From Candidatus Methylomirabilis sp. (GTDB lineage Bacteria; Methylomirabilota; Methylomirabilia; Methylomirabilales; Methylomirabilaceae): DNA of 64,000 nt. The notes under the pieces are model-generated. The model was not told where the DNA came from. It saw only the letters and a list, made by a program, of their open reading frames with translations, and ran no database searches. The stretch is taken from NCBI RefSeq assembly GCF_028716865.1, contig NZ_JAQUOY010000001.1:124001-188000 (forward strand), read 5' to 3'. The position numbers and the translations under genes were made by a program. Shown in pieces: positions 51,400-60,669 of this stretch (the stretch's first letter is position 1; every line of letters starts with the position of its first letter).

Positions 51400-51625
51400 G
51401 CCAGCGTCCCTCGCGTTCTGCCTGGGCCTTCAGTTCCTGTTCTTCCAGCTTGCGCCAATCGAGATCCAAGTGGACCTTGCCCTCGAGGGCCAGTAATCCC
51501 TCGATCTTCTTTCTTCGAAGAAACTCAGAGATCGCCAGGTGGATGGCCTCCCTCTTCTGCTTGACCCCAGACACACGCATCAGCTCTTTGATGAGATCGT
51601 CATCTAGATTGATCGTGGTGCGCAT
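51386..51625 (-). CDS. vapB: VapB-type antitoxin
   Basis: 79 residues from ATG 51625, with AAGGAG nine bases upstream; an ATG nine bases earlier is too close to that site. N-terminal ribbon-helix-helix (MRTTINLDDDLIKELMRVSGVKQKREAIHLAISEFLRRKK) and a C-terminal charged tail that binds VapC. Confidence 0.9.
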   Translation of the reverse strand: MRTTINLDDDLIKELMRVSGVKQKREAIHLAISEFLRRKKIEGLLALEGKVHLDLDWRKLEEQELKAQAEREGRWRGHR

Positions 51626-51651
51626 CGCAAACATCTCCTTCTGATGCCTAC

Positions 51652-51679
51652 AATATATGCCTCTAGGAAGTGCTGTCAA
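51652..51679 (-). promoter_or_regulatory. Promoter of vapBC
   Basis: Minus-strand TTGACA (51679-51674) and TATATT (51657-51652) with a 16-base spacer, just upstream of the vapB ribosome binding site. Confidence 0.65.
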
Positions 51680-51738
51680 GGGAATCGGGTGGGCGACAGT
51701 CTGCGGCCCAAGTTGTCGCAGTGAGTTCGCGTCCGTTG

Positions 51739-53211
51739 TTACGCCCGCGCAAAATCGATGAACCCTTGCTCCACATTGGCGTCGATCAGCTCGACGCGGA
51801 CCCGATCGCCGACATCAAGCCCCTCGAACCCATGGATAACCTTACCCTCTGCGGCAGGGTGAACGATGCGCACCCAGGTCCCCTTCCTGGACGCGCCGGT
51901 GACGATGGCGTCGAAGTGCTGCCCGATCTTCGATTCGAGGAGCAGCGCGGCCGCCGATTTCCGGACCCGCCGCTCGACCTTGCTCGCATGGTCTTCCTGT
52001 TCGGTACAGTGCTGCGCGAGCACGCCGAGTTCCTCAAGGCTGTAGGGGATTCGGTGTCCAGCCAGCGAGGCCTTGAGTAGTCGCTGCGTCAGCAGATCAG
52101 GGAAACGCCGGTTCGGGGCCGTGGAGTGCATGTAGGCCCGGACCGCCAGGCCGAAGTGGCCCGGCGCCGTCTTGTTGTCGGGATCCTCCACCACGTACTC
52201 GCCCCGTCCGATCAGCTTGACGACGGTCAGCGAGAGATCGGGAAACCGTACCGGGTCTATCCGGCGCCGCTTCGACAGAAACGCCTCCAGAGCAACGGCG
52301 TCCGGCTCGGGTGGGAGCCGCTCCCCCAGGTGGGCCGCCAGCTCTACGATTCGCTGCCATCGGTCCGGCGAACGCAAGATTCGGCGCAGCGACGGCAGGC
52401 CTCGCGACTCGAGGTATCGGGCCGTGACACGATTCGCCGCGATCATGAGGTCCTCGATCAGCTCCTGGGCCCGGTTCTTGCCCTCTACGCGAAGATCGGT
52501 CAGCATATCGTTCTCAAACACGGCGCGCGGCTCGATCGTCTCCAGACTGAGCGCGCCGTGCATGTGTCGCACGGTCCGAAGTGTCTGAGCCGCCTGATCC
52601 TGGATGCGCAACTGCTCGTCGAGCCCGGCCACGGTGGCTACTCGCCCTGGGGCGGACTCTCTGCCATCGAGCCAGGCGGCCACACTGTGATAGGTGAGCT
52701 TTGCGTGGTTGACGACCCAGGCGCGGTAGATATCCGAACTCCCGAGCGAGCCATCCTGGTTGACCACTACCTCGATTACGATGGCCGGCCGGTCTCCATC
52801 CTCGTTTAGCGACGTGAGATCGGTGGAGAGGGGCAGGGGGAGCATCGGAAAGATCTCGGCCGCCGTGTAAACAGACGTGGTGTTGTGCTGAGCGTGGGCA
52901 TCGGTGGCGGACCCCTTGCGTACCAGCGCGTCGACGTCCGCGACCGCCACGAGGATCTTCACTGTCCCGCCGCCGAGGGACTCCGCGACCGTAAGCTGAT
53001 CGAGATCGCGGGAGTCGTCATTGTCGATCGAGCACCAGAGCAGGTTTCGCAAATCCCGAACGACTGGGGTAGACTTGGCTGCCGGAGGTGTAAGGCCGCT
53101 GAGCTCCCGGACGACTGCGGGTGAAAAATCCGGGAGCAGCCCGCGCGCCAGCATCGCGCGGCGCGCTATCGCCTGGAGATTATGGCGGTGTCCTTGTCCG
53201 GTATGACTCAT
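51739..53211 (-). CDS. RNase II/R-family (RNB domain) protein
   Basis: 490 residues. The RNB domain starts near residue 50 and carries SIDNDDSRDLDQL. Aligned with E. coli RNase II Asp201-Asp207-Asp209-Asp210, it keeps Asp63, Asp69 and Asp71 but has Gln72 in the last position. Later motifs (VFENDMLTDLRVEGKNRAQELIEDLMIAANR, APNRRFPDLLTQR) are present, and an S1-like OB fold ends the protein. The N-terminal cold-shock domains of RNase II/R are missing. It may be an exonuclease with changed metal binding or an RNA-binding relative. Confidence 0.8.
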   Translation of the reverse strand: MSHTGQGHRHNLQAIARRAMLARGLLPDFSPAVVRELSGLTPPAAKSTPVVRDLRNLLWCSIDNDDSRDLDQLTVAESLGGGTVKILVAVADVDALVRKGSATDAHAQHNTTSVYTAAEIFPMLPLPLSTDLTSLNEDGDRPAIVIEVVVNQDGSLGSSDIYRAWVVNHAKLTYHSVAAWLDGRESAPGRVATVAGLDEQLRIQDQAAQTLRTVRHMHGALSLETIEPRAVFENDMLTDLRVEGKNRAQELIEDLMIAANRVTARYLESRGLPSLRRILRSPDRWQRIVELAAHLGERLPPEPDAVALEAFLSKRRRIDPVRFPDLSLTVVKLIGRGEYVVEDPDNKTAPGHFGLAVRAYMHSTAPNRRFPDLLTQRLLKASLAGHRIPYSLEELGVLAQHCTEQEDHASKVERRVRKSAAALLLESKIGQHFDAIVTGASRKGTWVRIVHPAAEGKVIHGFEGLDVGDRVRVELIDANVEQGFIDFARA

Positions 53212-53280
53212 CTTACCGTCTGCCTCCTTCGACAGCTCACCTGCCGGCGCTTCGAGGTTGAAGCACGAGAGCCAGTCGCG

Positions 53281-55983
53281 TCACTTGTTGAGTTTTTCGA
53301 TGGCGACGGCGCAGACTTTGTACTCCGGGATCTTGGCGGCAGGATCGTAGACCGAGTTAGTCAGGATATTGGCTCCCGACTCGGCAAGCTTCACAAAGGG
53401 GATGAAGACCTCGCCTGCTCGCACGGCCTCGGTGATCTGGGCGTAGGCGGTCAGCTCGCCGCGACGGGAGGTGAGTCGAACGAGCGTTCCCTGATCGAGG
53501 CCAAGTCGCCGGGCATCGTCCGGGTTGATGGCGACCTCGAGTCGTGGCGCTAGTTCGAGGAGCCCCTGGACCCGCCGGGTAAGCGTCCCGCCGTGCCAGT
53601 GGTAGAGGGTGCGACCGGTGTTCAAGAGGAACGGGTAATCGCGGTCTGGTAGTTCGGCAGCCTCAGCCGTTTGCACCGCGGGGACAAATTTCGCCTTTCC
53701 GATGGGGAACGACTCATCATACAGGAAGCGGGTGCCAGGATGGTCCGATGTTGAGCAGGGCCACTGAATTCCCCCTTCCCGGTCCAGTCGGTCGTGTGAG
53801 ATCCCACCAAGAAACGGGACCAGCCTCGCCATCTCGTCGAAGACCTCAGCCGGGTTGGAGTACCCGAATCCCGAATCTGGTACACCGAGTCTCCGAGCTA
53901 CACGTTGCGCTAACTCGCCGGTAATCCACCAGTCCGGCCTGGCCTCTCCCGGTGGATCGAGCGCCTTTCTTACTCGCTGGACCCGCCGCTCTGAGTTAGT
54001 GAATGTTCCCTCCTTCTCGGCAAAGGTTGCCGTGGGGAGGAAGACATGGGCCAGCTCTGCCGTCTCGTGCAGGAACAGCTCCTGGACCACAAGGCAGTCG
54101 AGGTTGGAGAGCGCCTTCTTCGCGTGATGAAGATCGGGTTCTGTGAGGAGGGGGTTTTCGCCGACCATGTACATCGCCCGGATCGATCCATCCAGGCATC
54201 CGTCCACCATTTCAGTGAGGGCCATTCCTGTGCTGTTGGGAAGTCGAACGCCCCAGACCGAGTGGAACTTTTCCAACGTCTCAGGAGTATAGGTCTGGTA
54301 ACCAGGGAGGTGAGTAGGGAGGCAGCCGGCATCACAGCACCCCTGTACATTATTCTGGCCTCGAAGCGGCGAGATGCCTGAACCGGGGAACCCCATCTGT
54401 CCGGCGACAAGGGAGAAGTTCAGGAGGGCATGGGCGTTGGCGGTGCCGTTGGTGTGCTGGGTTACCCCCATCCCCCAGAGTAGGCACGAGCCTGAGAAGG
54501 CGGGCTTGGCATACCAGCGGGCAGCCTGAACGATCTGCTCCTGTGGGACGCCGGTTACCTGTTCGGCGAACTGCAGTGTGTACGGTTCCAGTGACTCGCG
54601 CCATGCCTCGAACCCTTCGGTTCGGTTCCGCACGAACTCAAGGTTGGCTAATCCTTCACCCGCGATCACCTTCGCCATTGCGTTAAAAAGCGTCACGTCG
54701 GTGCCGGGTCGCTGCCGCAGCCAGAGGTCTGCCTGATCGCACAGCTCGATTCGCTTCGGGTTCACGACGATGAGCCTGGCGCCACGGCTGACGGCCTGCC
54801 GAAGGCGGACGGCGATCACCGGATGGTTCGACGACGGATCCGATCCAACGACCATGAGACAGCCGGCCTCCTCGTAATCGTCGTAGGAGTTAGATGTGGC
54901 CCCAGAGCCCAGTGAGCGCAGCATTGCCACCACCGAGGGCGAATGGCAGAGGCGCGCGCAGTGGTCGATGTCGTTGGTGCCCATCACCGCCCGGACGAAT
55001 TTCTGGACGATATAACTCTCTTCATTGGTAGCCTTCGCCGAGGCCAGCGCGCCGAAGCGACCCCGGTTTCGAGCGATCCCTTCAGCCGCAGCATCCAGCG
55101 CCTTGTCCCACGAGACCTCCTGCCAGCGTCCACCATTCCGAATCATTGGGCGCGTAATCCGGTCGGTGGCATGAACGAATCCCGTTCCGAACCGGCCCTT
55201 CACGCACAGCATGCCGAGACTCGATCGATTCGTGGGTACGTCGTCGGCCATGACGGCGAGGCGCCCATCGGCGCGAACACGAAGGGTAATGCCGCAGCCG
55301 ACGCCGCAGTAGGGACAGGTCGTCTCGACTTCCCGTGCGACGACTGCGGGCCATTCCTTCGGACGGAAGGCCCCCGTTGGGCAGGTGGCAACGCACTGCC
55401 CGCATGAGGTGCAGACGGAGGAGGCGAGGAAGCCGTCGCCGAAGACCCCGACCTTGGTTTGGCTGCTGCGCCCCAACAGGGCGATGGCGCCGATCTGCTG
55501 TACGTCATCGCAGGCGACAGTACAGCGGCCACAGAGAATGCAGGCATCCCGATCCAGGACGAAGAACGATTTGGTGTCGTCTACGGGCGTGTGTCGCGAT
55601 GGCGTAGGCATATGGTGGCGCTGGAAGAACCCAAGTCTGGAGCAGGCATCGGAGAGATGACCGAACCCCGGTCGATCGAACGAAGGGATCGCCATACCAC
55701 ACGTGAGGTCAAGCACCCCCCTCCGGATCCGCGTGAGAACGGGATCGTTGGTTGAGACCACCATCCCCTCGCGGGCGGGGAGATGGCAGGACGCCGGGAA
55801 GCCGCGAACTCCTTCGACCTTGACCAGGCAAGTTCGGCAGGCGCCGAGGGGAGGCCGATCCGGATCCTTGCACAACTGCGAGAGCGGGATGCCGAGTCGG
55901 TTCACGGCGTCGAGGACTGTCGCGCCGGGCTGGACGGTTACGCTGGTTCCGTCGATAGTGAGGCTGATGACCGCATCGCCCAT
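53281..55983 (-). CDS. NAD-linked formate dehydrogenase, catalytic (molybdenum) subunit
   Basis: 900 residues. N-terminal [2Fe-2S] domain (CKDPDRPPLGACRTCLVKVEG), a His-Cys cluster, a two-cluster ferredoxin region (CILCGRCTVACDD; CTSCGQCVATCPTGAF), then the molybdopterin domain beginning with CPYCGVGCGI. The active-site residue is Cys346 (HCARLCHSPS) where others have selenocysteine. The C-terminal molybdopterin dinucleotide-binding domain starts near residue 790. It oxidises formate to CO2, or runs in reverse, in FdsA/FdhF fashion. Two bases separate it from the upstream diaphorase gene. Confidence 0.93.
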   Translation of the reverse strand: MGDAVISLTIDGTSVTVQPGATVLDAVNRLGIPLSQLCKDPDRPPLGACRTCLVKVEGVRGFPASCHLPAREGMVVSTNDPVLTRIRRGVLDLTCGMAIPSFDRPGFGHLSDACSRLGFFQRHHMPTPSRHTPVDDTKSFFVLDRDACILCGRCTVACDDVQQIGAIALLGRSSQTKVGVFGDGFLASSVCTSCGQCVATCPTGAFRPKEWPAVVAREVETTCPYCGVGCGITLRVRADGRLAVMADDVPTNRSSLGMLCVKGRFGTGFVHATDRITRPMIRNGGRWQEVSWDKALDAAAEGIARNRGRFGALASAKATNEESYIVQKFVRAVMGTNDIDHCARLCHSPSVVAMLRSLGSGATSNSYDDYEEAGCLMVVGSDPSSNHPVIAVRLRQAVSRGARLIVVNPKRIELCDQADLWLRQRPGTDVTLFNAMAKVIAGEGLANLEFVRNRTEGFEAWRESLEPYTLQFAEQVTGVPQEQIVQAARWYAKPAFSGSCLLWGMGVTQHTNGTANAHALLNFSLVAGQMGFPGSGISPLRGQNNVQGCCDAGCLPTHLPGYQTYTPETLEKFHSVWGVRLPNSTGMALTEMVDGCLDGSIRAMYMVGENPLLTEPDLHHAKKALSNLDCLVVQELFLHETAELAHVFLPTATFAEKEGTFTNSERRVQRVRKALDPPGEARPDWWITGELAQRVARRLGVPDSGFGYSNPAEVFDEMARLVPFLGGISHDRLDREGGIQWPCSTSDHPGTRFLYDESFPIGKAKFVPAVQTAEAAELPDRDYPFLLNTGRTLYHWHGGTLTRRVQGLLELAPRLEVAINPDDARRLGLDQGTLVRLTSRRGELTAYAQITEAVRAGEVFIPFVKLAESGANILTNSVYDPAAKIPEYKVCAVAIEKLNK

Positions 55984-55985
55984 CT

Positions 55986-58118
55986 TTATCCCTTTCCGGA
56001 GATTTTAGGTGGGTTGGAGGCTATGTCTTCTGGAAACTGTTGGAGCGCCGAGAGGAGCGAAAGCGGCGCTGATTGACCGAGACCGCACAGCGACGCCAGC
56101 CGTATCACCTCAGCCAGTTCCTCAAGCTCCCGCCTGCGACCCGAGTTGGGAGGCTGCTGGAGAAGCGAGAGCAGGCGGCCTGTTCCCTCCCGGCATGGCG
56201 TACATTTGCCACATGACTCCTGCGCATTGAAGGCGAGGAGCGTCCGGGTGACGTCGCCGATTGAGACGCTCTCATCGAGCGCGACCACACCTCCGCTTCC
56301 CGGCGAGAGGTTGCTGCCTGGAATCGGCGGCTCATCGAACCGACTGGAGTGTACGACGACGCCGGAGGGCCCGCCGACGAGCGCAGCCTTGAGGACTTGT
56401 CCATCCTCAGTTCCACCGCCGATCTTCTCAATCAGGTGACGGAGAGTAACACCCATCGGCACCTCCACGATCCCCGGTCGGGCGAGGTGGCCGGAGAGAC
56501 CGAACAGCTTAGTTCCCTTCCCTCCGCCGAGGGCCGCAAACCACGCGGCGCCTCTGCCCACGATAAGCGACACAGCCGTGAGCGTCTCCACATTATTGAT
56601 CACCGTTGGCTGTCCCCATAGCCCTGCCTCTACCGGGAATGGAGGCTTGGGGCGAGGCATGGCGCGTTTCCCTTCGATCGCTTCCATGAGGGCCGTCTCT
56701 TCTCCGAGGATAAAGCCGCCCGATCCGCGTCGAAGCTCAAGATGAAAGGAGAAATCGCTGTCCAGGATTCGCTCGCCGAGTAGACCGACGGCTTCAGCCG
56801 ATCGAAGCGCGTGCTCCATTCGGCGCGCCGACAGCTCCGCCTCGCCGTTGATGAAGAGAATACCGCGGCTGGCATCAGAGGCGAAGGCCGCCAGGAGAAT
56901 CCCTTCCATGAGCCGATGGGGGTCTCCCTCCATTAGATGGCGGTCCTTGAAGATACCGGGCTCACCCTCCTCACCGTTGATTACGAGATACTTGGGGGAC
57001 CCTGTCGCGTTGCGGCAGGCCTCCCATTTGTGCGCGGCTCCAAAGTACGCCCCGCCCCGCCCGGCAAGGCCGGACGCCTTGACCTCGTTAATGACCGCCA
57101 GTGGATCATTCTGCTCCAGGACGCGAGCGAATGTCGCGTAGCTTCCCTGACGCAGGGCGTCGGCCAGGTCGTTGACATCCACCATATCGCAGCGCTCAAG
57201 GACAGCGCGGTGCTGGCCGCCGAGGAAGGGCTCCTGGTCAAGGCCAGAGATCCCGCGCCAGGATGATTCCTGCCAGGCCACCGCCTCAATTCCAGTGGGA
57301 CAGCGGTCAGCCTTCAGCGCGGAGACCAACGAGGGGATATGCTCCAACGTGACCCTCTTGAGGCTGATTCGTGGCCAGCCAGGTCGGTACAGTTCTACGA
57401 CGGGAGCGGCATAGCACATGCCATTGCAGCCCCCCTCCACGACGGTCGCGGACAACCCTTGGCGCTTAATCTCCGCTGTGAGCTGATCCATCAGGCGGTC
57501 GGCCCCGACCGACGCGCTACAACTTCCCACGCCGACGACGAGTCGGAGTTCTGATGGAAGATGAGCAAGCGATTGTTCGACGAGCCGCCCGAGAGCAGCT
57601 ACAGGAGTATCGCCGATGGGCTTCAACAGAGAAGGGACGGAGGCAAGAGATTTCCGAGGAGATGGAGAATCAAAGATGCTGTCAAGTTGGTCGACGGTGA
57701 GCCGTCCATAGCAACGACGATCCACCTCGACCAGGGGGGCCATGGAACACCTGAAGAGGCAGTCGACCTCCTCGAGGGTGACGCTGCGATCCTGCGACGT
57801 TTCGCCGGCCCTAAGCCTAAGGCGGTCCTGCAGGGCGTGGAGCAGTGTAAGACCCCCCTGGATGCGACAGCTTACGCCTGTGCATACCCGAACCAGGCGA
57901 GATCCCGGCTTGGCAAGGCGAAACTCCGGGTAGTGGCCGGCAACGCCGTACACCTCGCTCTGGGGAACCCGAAGGTGCAGGGCCACCGCCGCGAGACTCT
58001 CCGGACTTAGCCAGCCCTCGGCCTCTTGCGCCGCTTGCAATGCCGGCAGGAGCCAGGTTCGCTCCCGTGGGAACTGCGCAATCAGGACGCCAACAGTATG
58101 TAGCTCCGGCGAGGCCAC
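55986..58118 (-). CDS. Formate dehydrogenase diaphorase subunit, NuoE-NuoF fusion
   Basis: About 710 residues. GTG 58118 has GAGGGA at good distance; GTG 58133 is an alternative start. Residues ~20-150 are the 24-kDa NuoE-type [2Fe-2S] domain (CTGVSC...CLFRCSMAP). A second thioredoxin-like ferredoxin segment follows (GSCSASVGAD...GGCNGMCYAAP). From ~290 comes the NuoF-type domain with FMN/NADH loop (GLAGRGGAYFGAAHKW; NGEEGEPG) and the [4Fe-4S] motif ESCGKCTPCREGT. It passes electrons from the formate-oxidising subunit to NAD+. Fusion of the gamma and beta parts explains the two-gene operon. Confidence 0.9.
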   Translation of the reverse strand: MASPELHTVGVLIAQFPRERTWLLPALQAAQEAEGWLSPESLAAVALHLRVPQSEVYGVAGHYPEFRLAKPGSRLVRVCTGVSCRIQGGLTLLHALQDRLRLRAGETSQDRSVTLEEVDCLFRCSMAPLVEVDRRCYGRLTVDQLDSIFDSPSPRKSLASVPSLLKPIGDTPVAALGRLVEQSLAHLPSELRLVVGVGSCSASVGADRLMDQLTAEIKRQGLSATVVEGGCNGMCYAAPVVELYRPGWPRISLKRVTLEHIPSLVSALKADRCPTGIEAVAWQESSWRGISGLDQEPFLGGQHRAVLERCDMVDVNDLADALRQGSYATFARVLEQNDPLAVINEVKASGLAGRGGAYFGAAHKWEACRNATGSPKYLVINGEEGEPGIFKDRHLMEGDPHRLMEGILLAAFASDASRGILFINGEAELSARRMEHALRSAEAVGLLGERILDSDFSFHLELRRGSGGFILGEETALMEAIEGKRAMPRPKPPFPVEAGLWGQPTVINNVETLTAVSLIVGRGAAWFAALGGGKGTKLFGLSGHLARPGIVEVPMGVTLRHLIEKIGGGTEDGQVLKAALVGGPSGVVVHSSRFDEPPIPGSNLSPGSGGVVALDESVSIGDVTRTLLAFNAQESCGKCTPCREGTGRLLSLLQQPPNSGRRRELEELAEVIRLASLCGLGQSAPLSLLSALQQFPEDIASNPPKISGKG

Positions 58119-58146
58119 TAATACTTCCCTCACAGACTCAGCGTAA

Positions 58147-58234
58147 TGTATCGGGTGACGAGCTTGCAGTACTCGGACAGTCGCATGAAGACCGCCTCCA
58201 TGTCAAGAGTGATGACGATGTATTGTATCGGGTG
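58147..58234. repeat. 11-bp direct repeat upstream of the formate dehydrogenase operon
   Basis: TGTATCGGGTG occurs at 58147-58157 and 58224-58234, 77 bases apart, in the divergent region before the formate dehydrogenase start and the Lrp-domain gene. It may be a regulator-binding site. Confidence 0.35.
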
Positions 58235-58393
58235 CAGTGAGGGGGGAGATGAAGTGTGTTGGAAGATATTTATTTGTTGCAGTGTGGCTCTGAAGGTGCT
58301 AGATAAACTGTAAAGGTGTAGGGTTGCGTAGCTCTGTACGTCCTGTTCGGGTGAGGGTGTGACGCCTATCGTCCTAGGCTAAGGAGGGTGAGA

Positions 58394-58627
58394 GTGGCGG
58401 TATCTGCGTTCGTCTTCCTTGAGTGTACGGCCGGCCGGTCCAAAGACGTGGCCAAGCAGGTGTCCAGTATTCCCGGCGTGAGACTTTCTCATGCCGTGAC
58501 CGGGCCACACGATGTCATCGCCTTTGTGGAGGGGCCCGATATCAATGCGTTGGGGATCACGATCATCTCAAAGATTCAGGCGGTGTCCGGGGTACTCCGC
58601 ACCACTACGAATGTGGTTGTGGAATAG
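58394..58627 (+). CDS. Stand-alone Lrp/AsnC-type ligand-binding (RAM) domain
   Basis: 77 residues from GTG 58394, six bases after AAGGAGG. The whole protein is one RAM domain: AFVFLECTAGRSKDVAKQVSSIPGVRLSHAVTGPHDVIAFVEGPDINALG...ISKIQAVSGVLRTTTNVVVE. There is no DNA-binding domain. Such small proteins bind amino acids as oligomers and may modulate full-length Lrp regulators. No partner is evident nearby. Confidence 0.88.
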   Translation: MAVSAFVFLECTAGRSKDVAKQVSSIPGVRLSHAVTGPHDVIAFVEGPDINALGITIISKIQAVSGVLRTTTNVVVE

Positions 58628-58742
58628 CGCTTTTCCTTAGTCGCCCTCGATTTTCTTTCCCCTGGCCGCTCTACACAGGTGACGGGCGGCCTATGCTAAA
58701 AGGCTAAATGATGGCATCGGTGGCTGGACTGTCAGAAAATAC

Positions 58743-58772
58743 TTGACAAGGCTAGTCTTCGCCATCTAAAGT
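58743..58772 (+). promoter_or_regulatory. Weak sigma-70 promoter candidate
   Basis: TTGACA (58743-58748) and TAAAGT (58767-58772) with an 18-base spacer, about 115 bases before the excisionase-type gene. The -10 is poor. Confidence 0.35.
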
Positions 58773-58886
58773 TACGCGCTGTGATTGCAAAGACAGATCG
58801 GGGTAGATCATCTCAATAACAACTGCTAATGACGGCACCGGTGGGTAATGGAGCCCACGGATTCAGTCGATGAAGGGGGGCGACGC

Positions 58887-59102
58887 ATGCAGAAGCAGGA
58901 GAGACGGCCAACGATCATGACGCTGGAGGAGGTGGCTCGCTTCCTCCGACTCAACAAATCAACGATCTACCGGATGGCGCGGGAAGGGACGCTCCCGGCC
59001 TGGAAGCTAGGGAACGTCTGGCGGTTTAAGAAAGAGGCGATCGAGGATTGGATCGTCAACAGCCAGCGAGCCCACGAGCAAAAGTCTCACCGCAAATCTT
59101 AG
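58887..59102 (+). CDS. Excisionase/MerR-type helix-turn-helix protein
   Basis: 71 residues from ATG 58887 (GGGGGG upstream); ATG 58848 is in frame and would add 13. The central part (TLEEVARFLRLNKSTIYRMAREGTLPAWKLGNVWRFKKEAIEDWI) is the winged helix-turn-helix of the excisionase family (helix_turn_helix_17), common in small regulators as well as mobile elements. No integrase lies nearby. It is followed by a hairpin. Confidence 0.85.
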   Translation: MQKQERRPTIMTLEEVARFLRLNKSTIYRMAREGTLPAWKLGNVWRFKKEAIEDWIVNSQRAHEQKSHRKS

Positions 59103-59123
59103 GTTACCGCGCAGGGCGGTAAC
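59103..59123 (+). terminator. Hairpin after the excisionase-type gene
   Basis: GTTACCGC-N5-GCGGTAAC, 8 bp perfect stem, starting directly at the stop codon. No T run. Confidence 0.55.
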
Positions 59124-59451
59124 GGCCTGCACTTTCCCATTGACATCGCAGTCAGGCAGACTCGGAGGGGTCCCTGCTGCTTTCAATCCATCGGCGGGGC
59201 CGTAGCTTGGCGCCAAGCCCCTCGTCCCCCATCACCACGATCGCCTTGCCTATTCAATGAGTTATGCCTACGACGTCACCAAACAGTGCGCGGATGTGCT
59301 GAGCCTTCAGTTCGTACAGACCGGTTGAGATGCTGATATCGATGCCGATTCTCTGGTGTCCGTGACGAAGTCTTGGTAAGGTCAAGAGGTAGTGCCGGTT
59401 TGCCGCCACGCAAGAAATCAGCAAGCATGGCTTTACAAGAGAGATTGCGGT
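59124..59451. other. Intergenic region, no gene recognised
   Basis: About 330 bases before the histidine kinase. On the minus strand, 59254-59380 reads as a plausible protein tail (GIDISISTGLYELKAQHIRAL), but it has no start of its own and runs into the kinase gene, so it may be only a decayed fragment. Confidence 0.35.
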
Positions 59452-60669
59452 ATGGCAGGGAGAGCTGAAAAGGGAGAGAAACCCAGTGCGTCGGAACTGA
59501 AAGGGCTTAGGCGACGTTGTGAGGAACTCAGCGCCTCCATTGAATCGATGCGGGCCTATTACGAAGATCTGCTGGGTAGCCTGCAAGACGGCATTATTAT
59601 CGTCGAGCCGGATGGGCATATCCGCTCAATCAATCAGGCGGCGGAGGAACTGACCGGACTATCGGCCCAGACGCTTCACGGCAGACCCTTCGAGCAGATA
59701 TTGCCGAATGATCGCTCGCTGCCGGAGTTGGTTCGAAAGACCATGGAGAGCGGCCGGCCCCATGCTGATTTCGATGCCAGACTGACGAGGCAGGATGGCT
59801 CGCAGGTGGTCATCAGCGCCGTTGCCTCCCTCATCAGTGATGGCATGGGGCAGGCGCGGGGCACGGTCCTAGCGCTCCGTGACCAGACAGGGATCAGAGA
59901 ACTTGAGGAGCGTCTGCAGCGATCGGACCGCCTAGCAGCTCTCGGGACGGTAGCCGCGGGGGTAGCTCACGAGATCCGGAATCCGTTGGCCGGCCTCAGA
60001 GGAGCGGCGCAGTTACTCGAGGGCGATCGTGACTTTCCTCCCGCGCTGAGAGAATACACCTCGGTCATCGTGAAAGAGGTGGATCGGCTCGGCGCGATCG
60101 TCGAACAGCTCCTGTCGTTTGCCACGCCTCGAGGTCCGGTCCTTCGCTCATGCAACCTGCACGAGATCCTCGACAGCCTCCTCTTTTTGGAGCGGGCGCC
60201 GCTAGGCGCTGCCGATATCACTGTTCAGCGTCAGTACGACCCGCAGCTTCCTGAAATCCTCGCTGATCCCTCCGAAATCCGACAGCTCTTTCTGAACCTG
60301 ATCCGTAATGGGATAGAGGCGATGCCGGATGGAGGGGAACTCATCGTTCGAACTCGGTATGAGCGGTCTGCCAAGCGCTGCGGGGGCCGATCGGTGGCCG
60401 TAGCCGAGATTGTGGATCAGGGAAGCGGCTTCGATCCTGAGATCGAGCGCCACCTGTTCACCCCTTTCTTTACCACAAAAGAGAGAGGGACCGGGTTAGG
60501 GCTAGCCATCTGCCTCCGGATTGTAGAGGACCATGGCGGGGCCATGGAGGCGACAAGCTCACCAGGCCGGGGCAGCCGGTTTCGAGTGTTGCTTCCCCTG
60601 GCGAAGCAATCCGAGACCGTTTCATCGCATGATGAATCTCATCGAACTATGCAAGGTGCCAGGCCATGA
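59452..60669 (+). CDS. PAS-domain histidine kinase, NtrB/AtoS type
   Basis: 405 residues from ATG 59452; an earlier in-frame start (59392) adds 20. A short coiled segment precedes a PAS domain (LGSLQDGIIIVEPDGHIRSINQAAEELTGLSAQ...). The HisKA box AAGVAHEIRNPLAGLR contains phospho-His173. The ATPase has N-box NLIRNGIEAMPDGG, G1 DQGSGF and G2 GTGLGLAI. No transmembrane segment, so it is a cytoplasmic sensor. The stop overlaps the start of the partner regulator (ATGA). Confidence 0.92.
   Translation: MAGRAEKGEKPSASELKGLRRRCEELSASIESMRAYYEDLLGSLQDGIIIVEPDGHIRSINQAAEELTGLSAQTLHGRPFEQILPNDRSLPELVRKTMESGRPHADFDARLTRQDGSQVVISAVASLISDGMGQARGTVLALRDQTGIRELEERLQRSDRLAALGTVAAGVAHEIRNPLAGLRGAAQLLEGDRDFPPALREYTSVIVKEVDRLGAIVEQLLSFATPRGPVLRSCNLHEILDSLLFLERAPLGAADITVQRQYDPQLPEILADPSEIRQLFLNLIRNGIEAMPDGGELIVRTRYERSAKRCGGRSVAVAEIVDQGSGFDPEIERHLFTPFFTTKERGTGLGLAICLRIVEDHGGAMEATSSPGRGSRFRVLLPLAKQSETVSSHDESHRTMQGARP

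Noticed and set aside
59254-59619. 121-residue minus-strand frame before the histidine kinase
   Set aside because: Most of it is antisense to the kinase gene; only its tail reads like protein and it lacks its own start.
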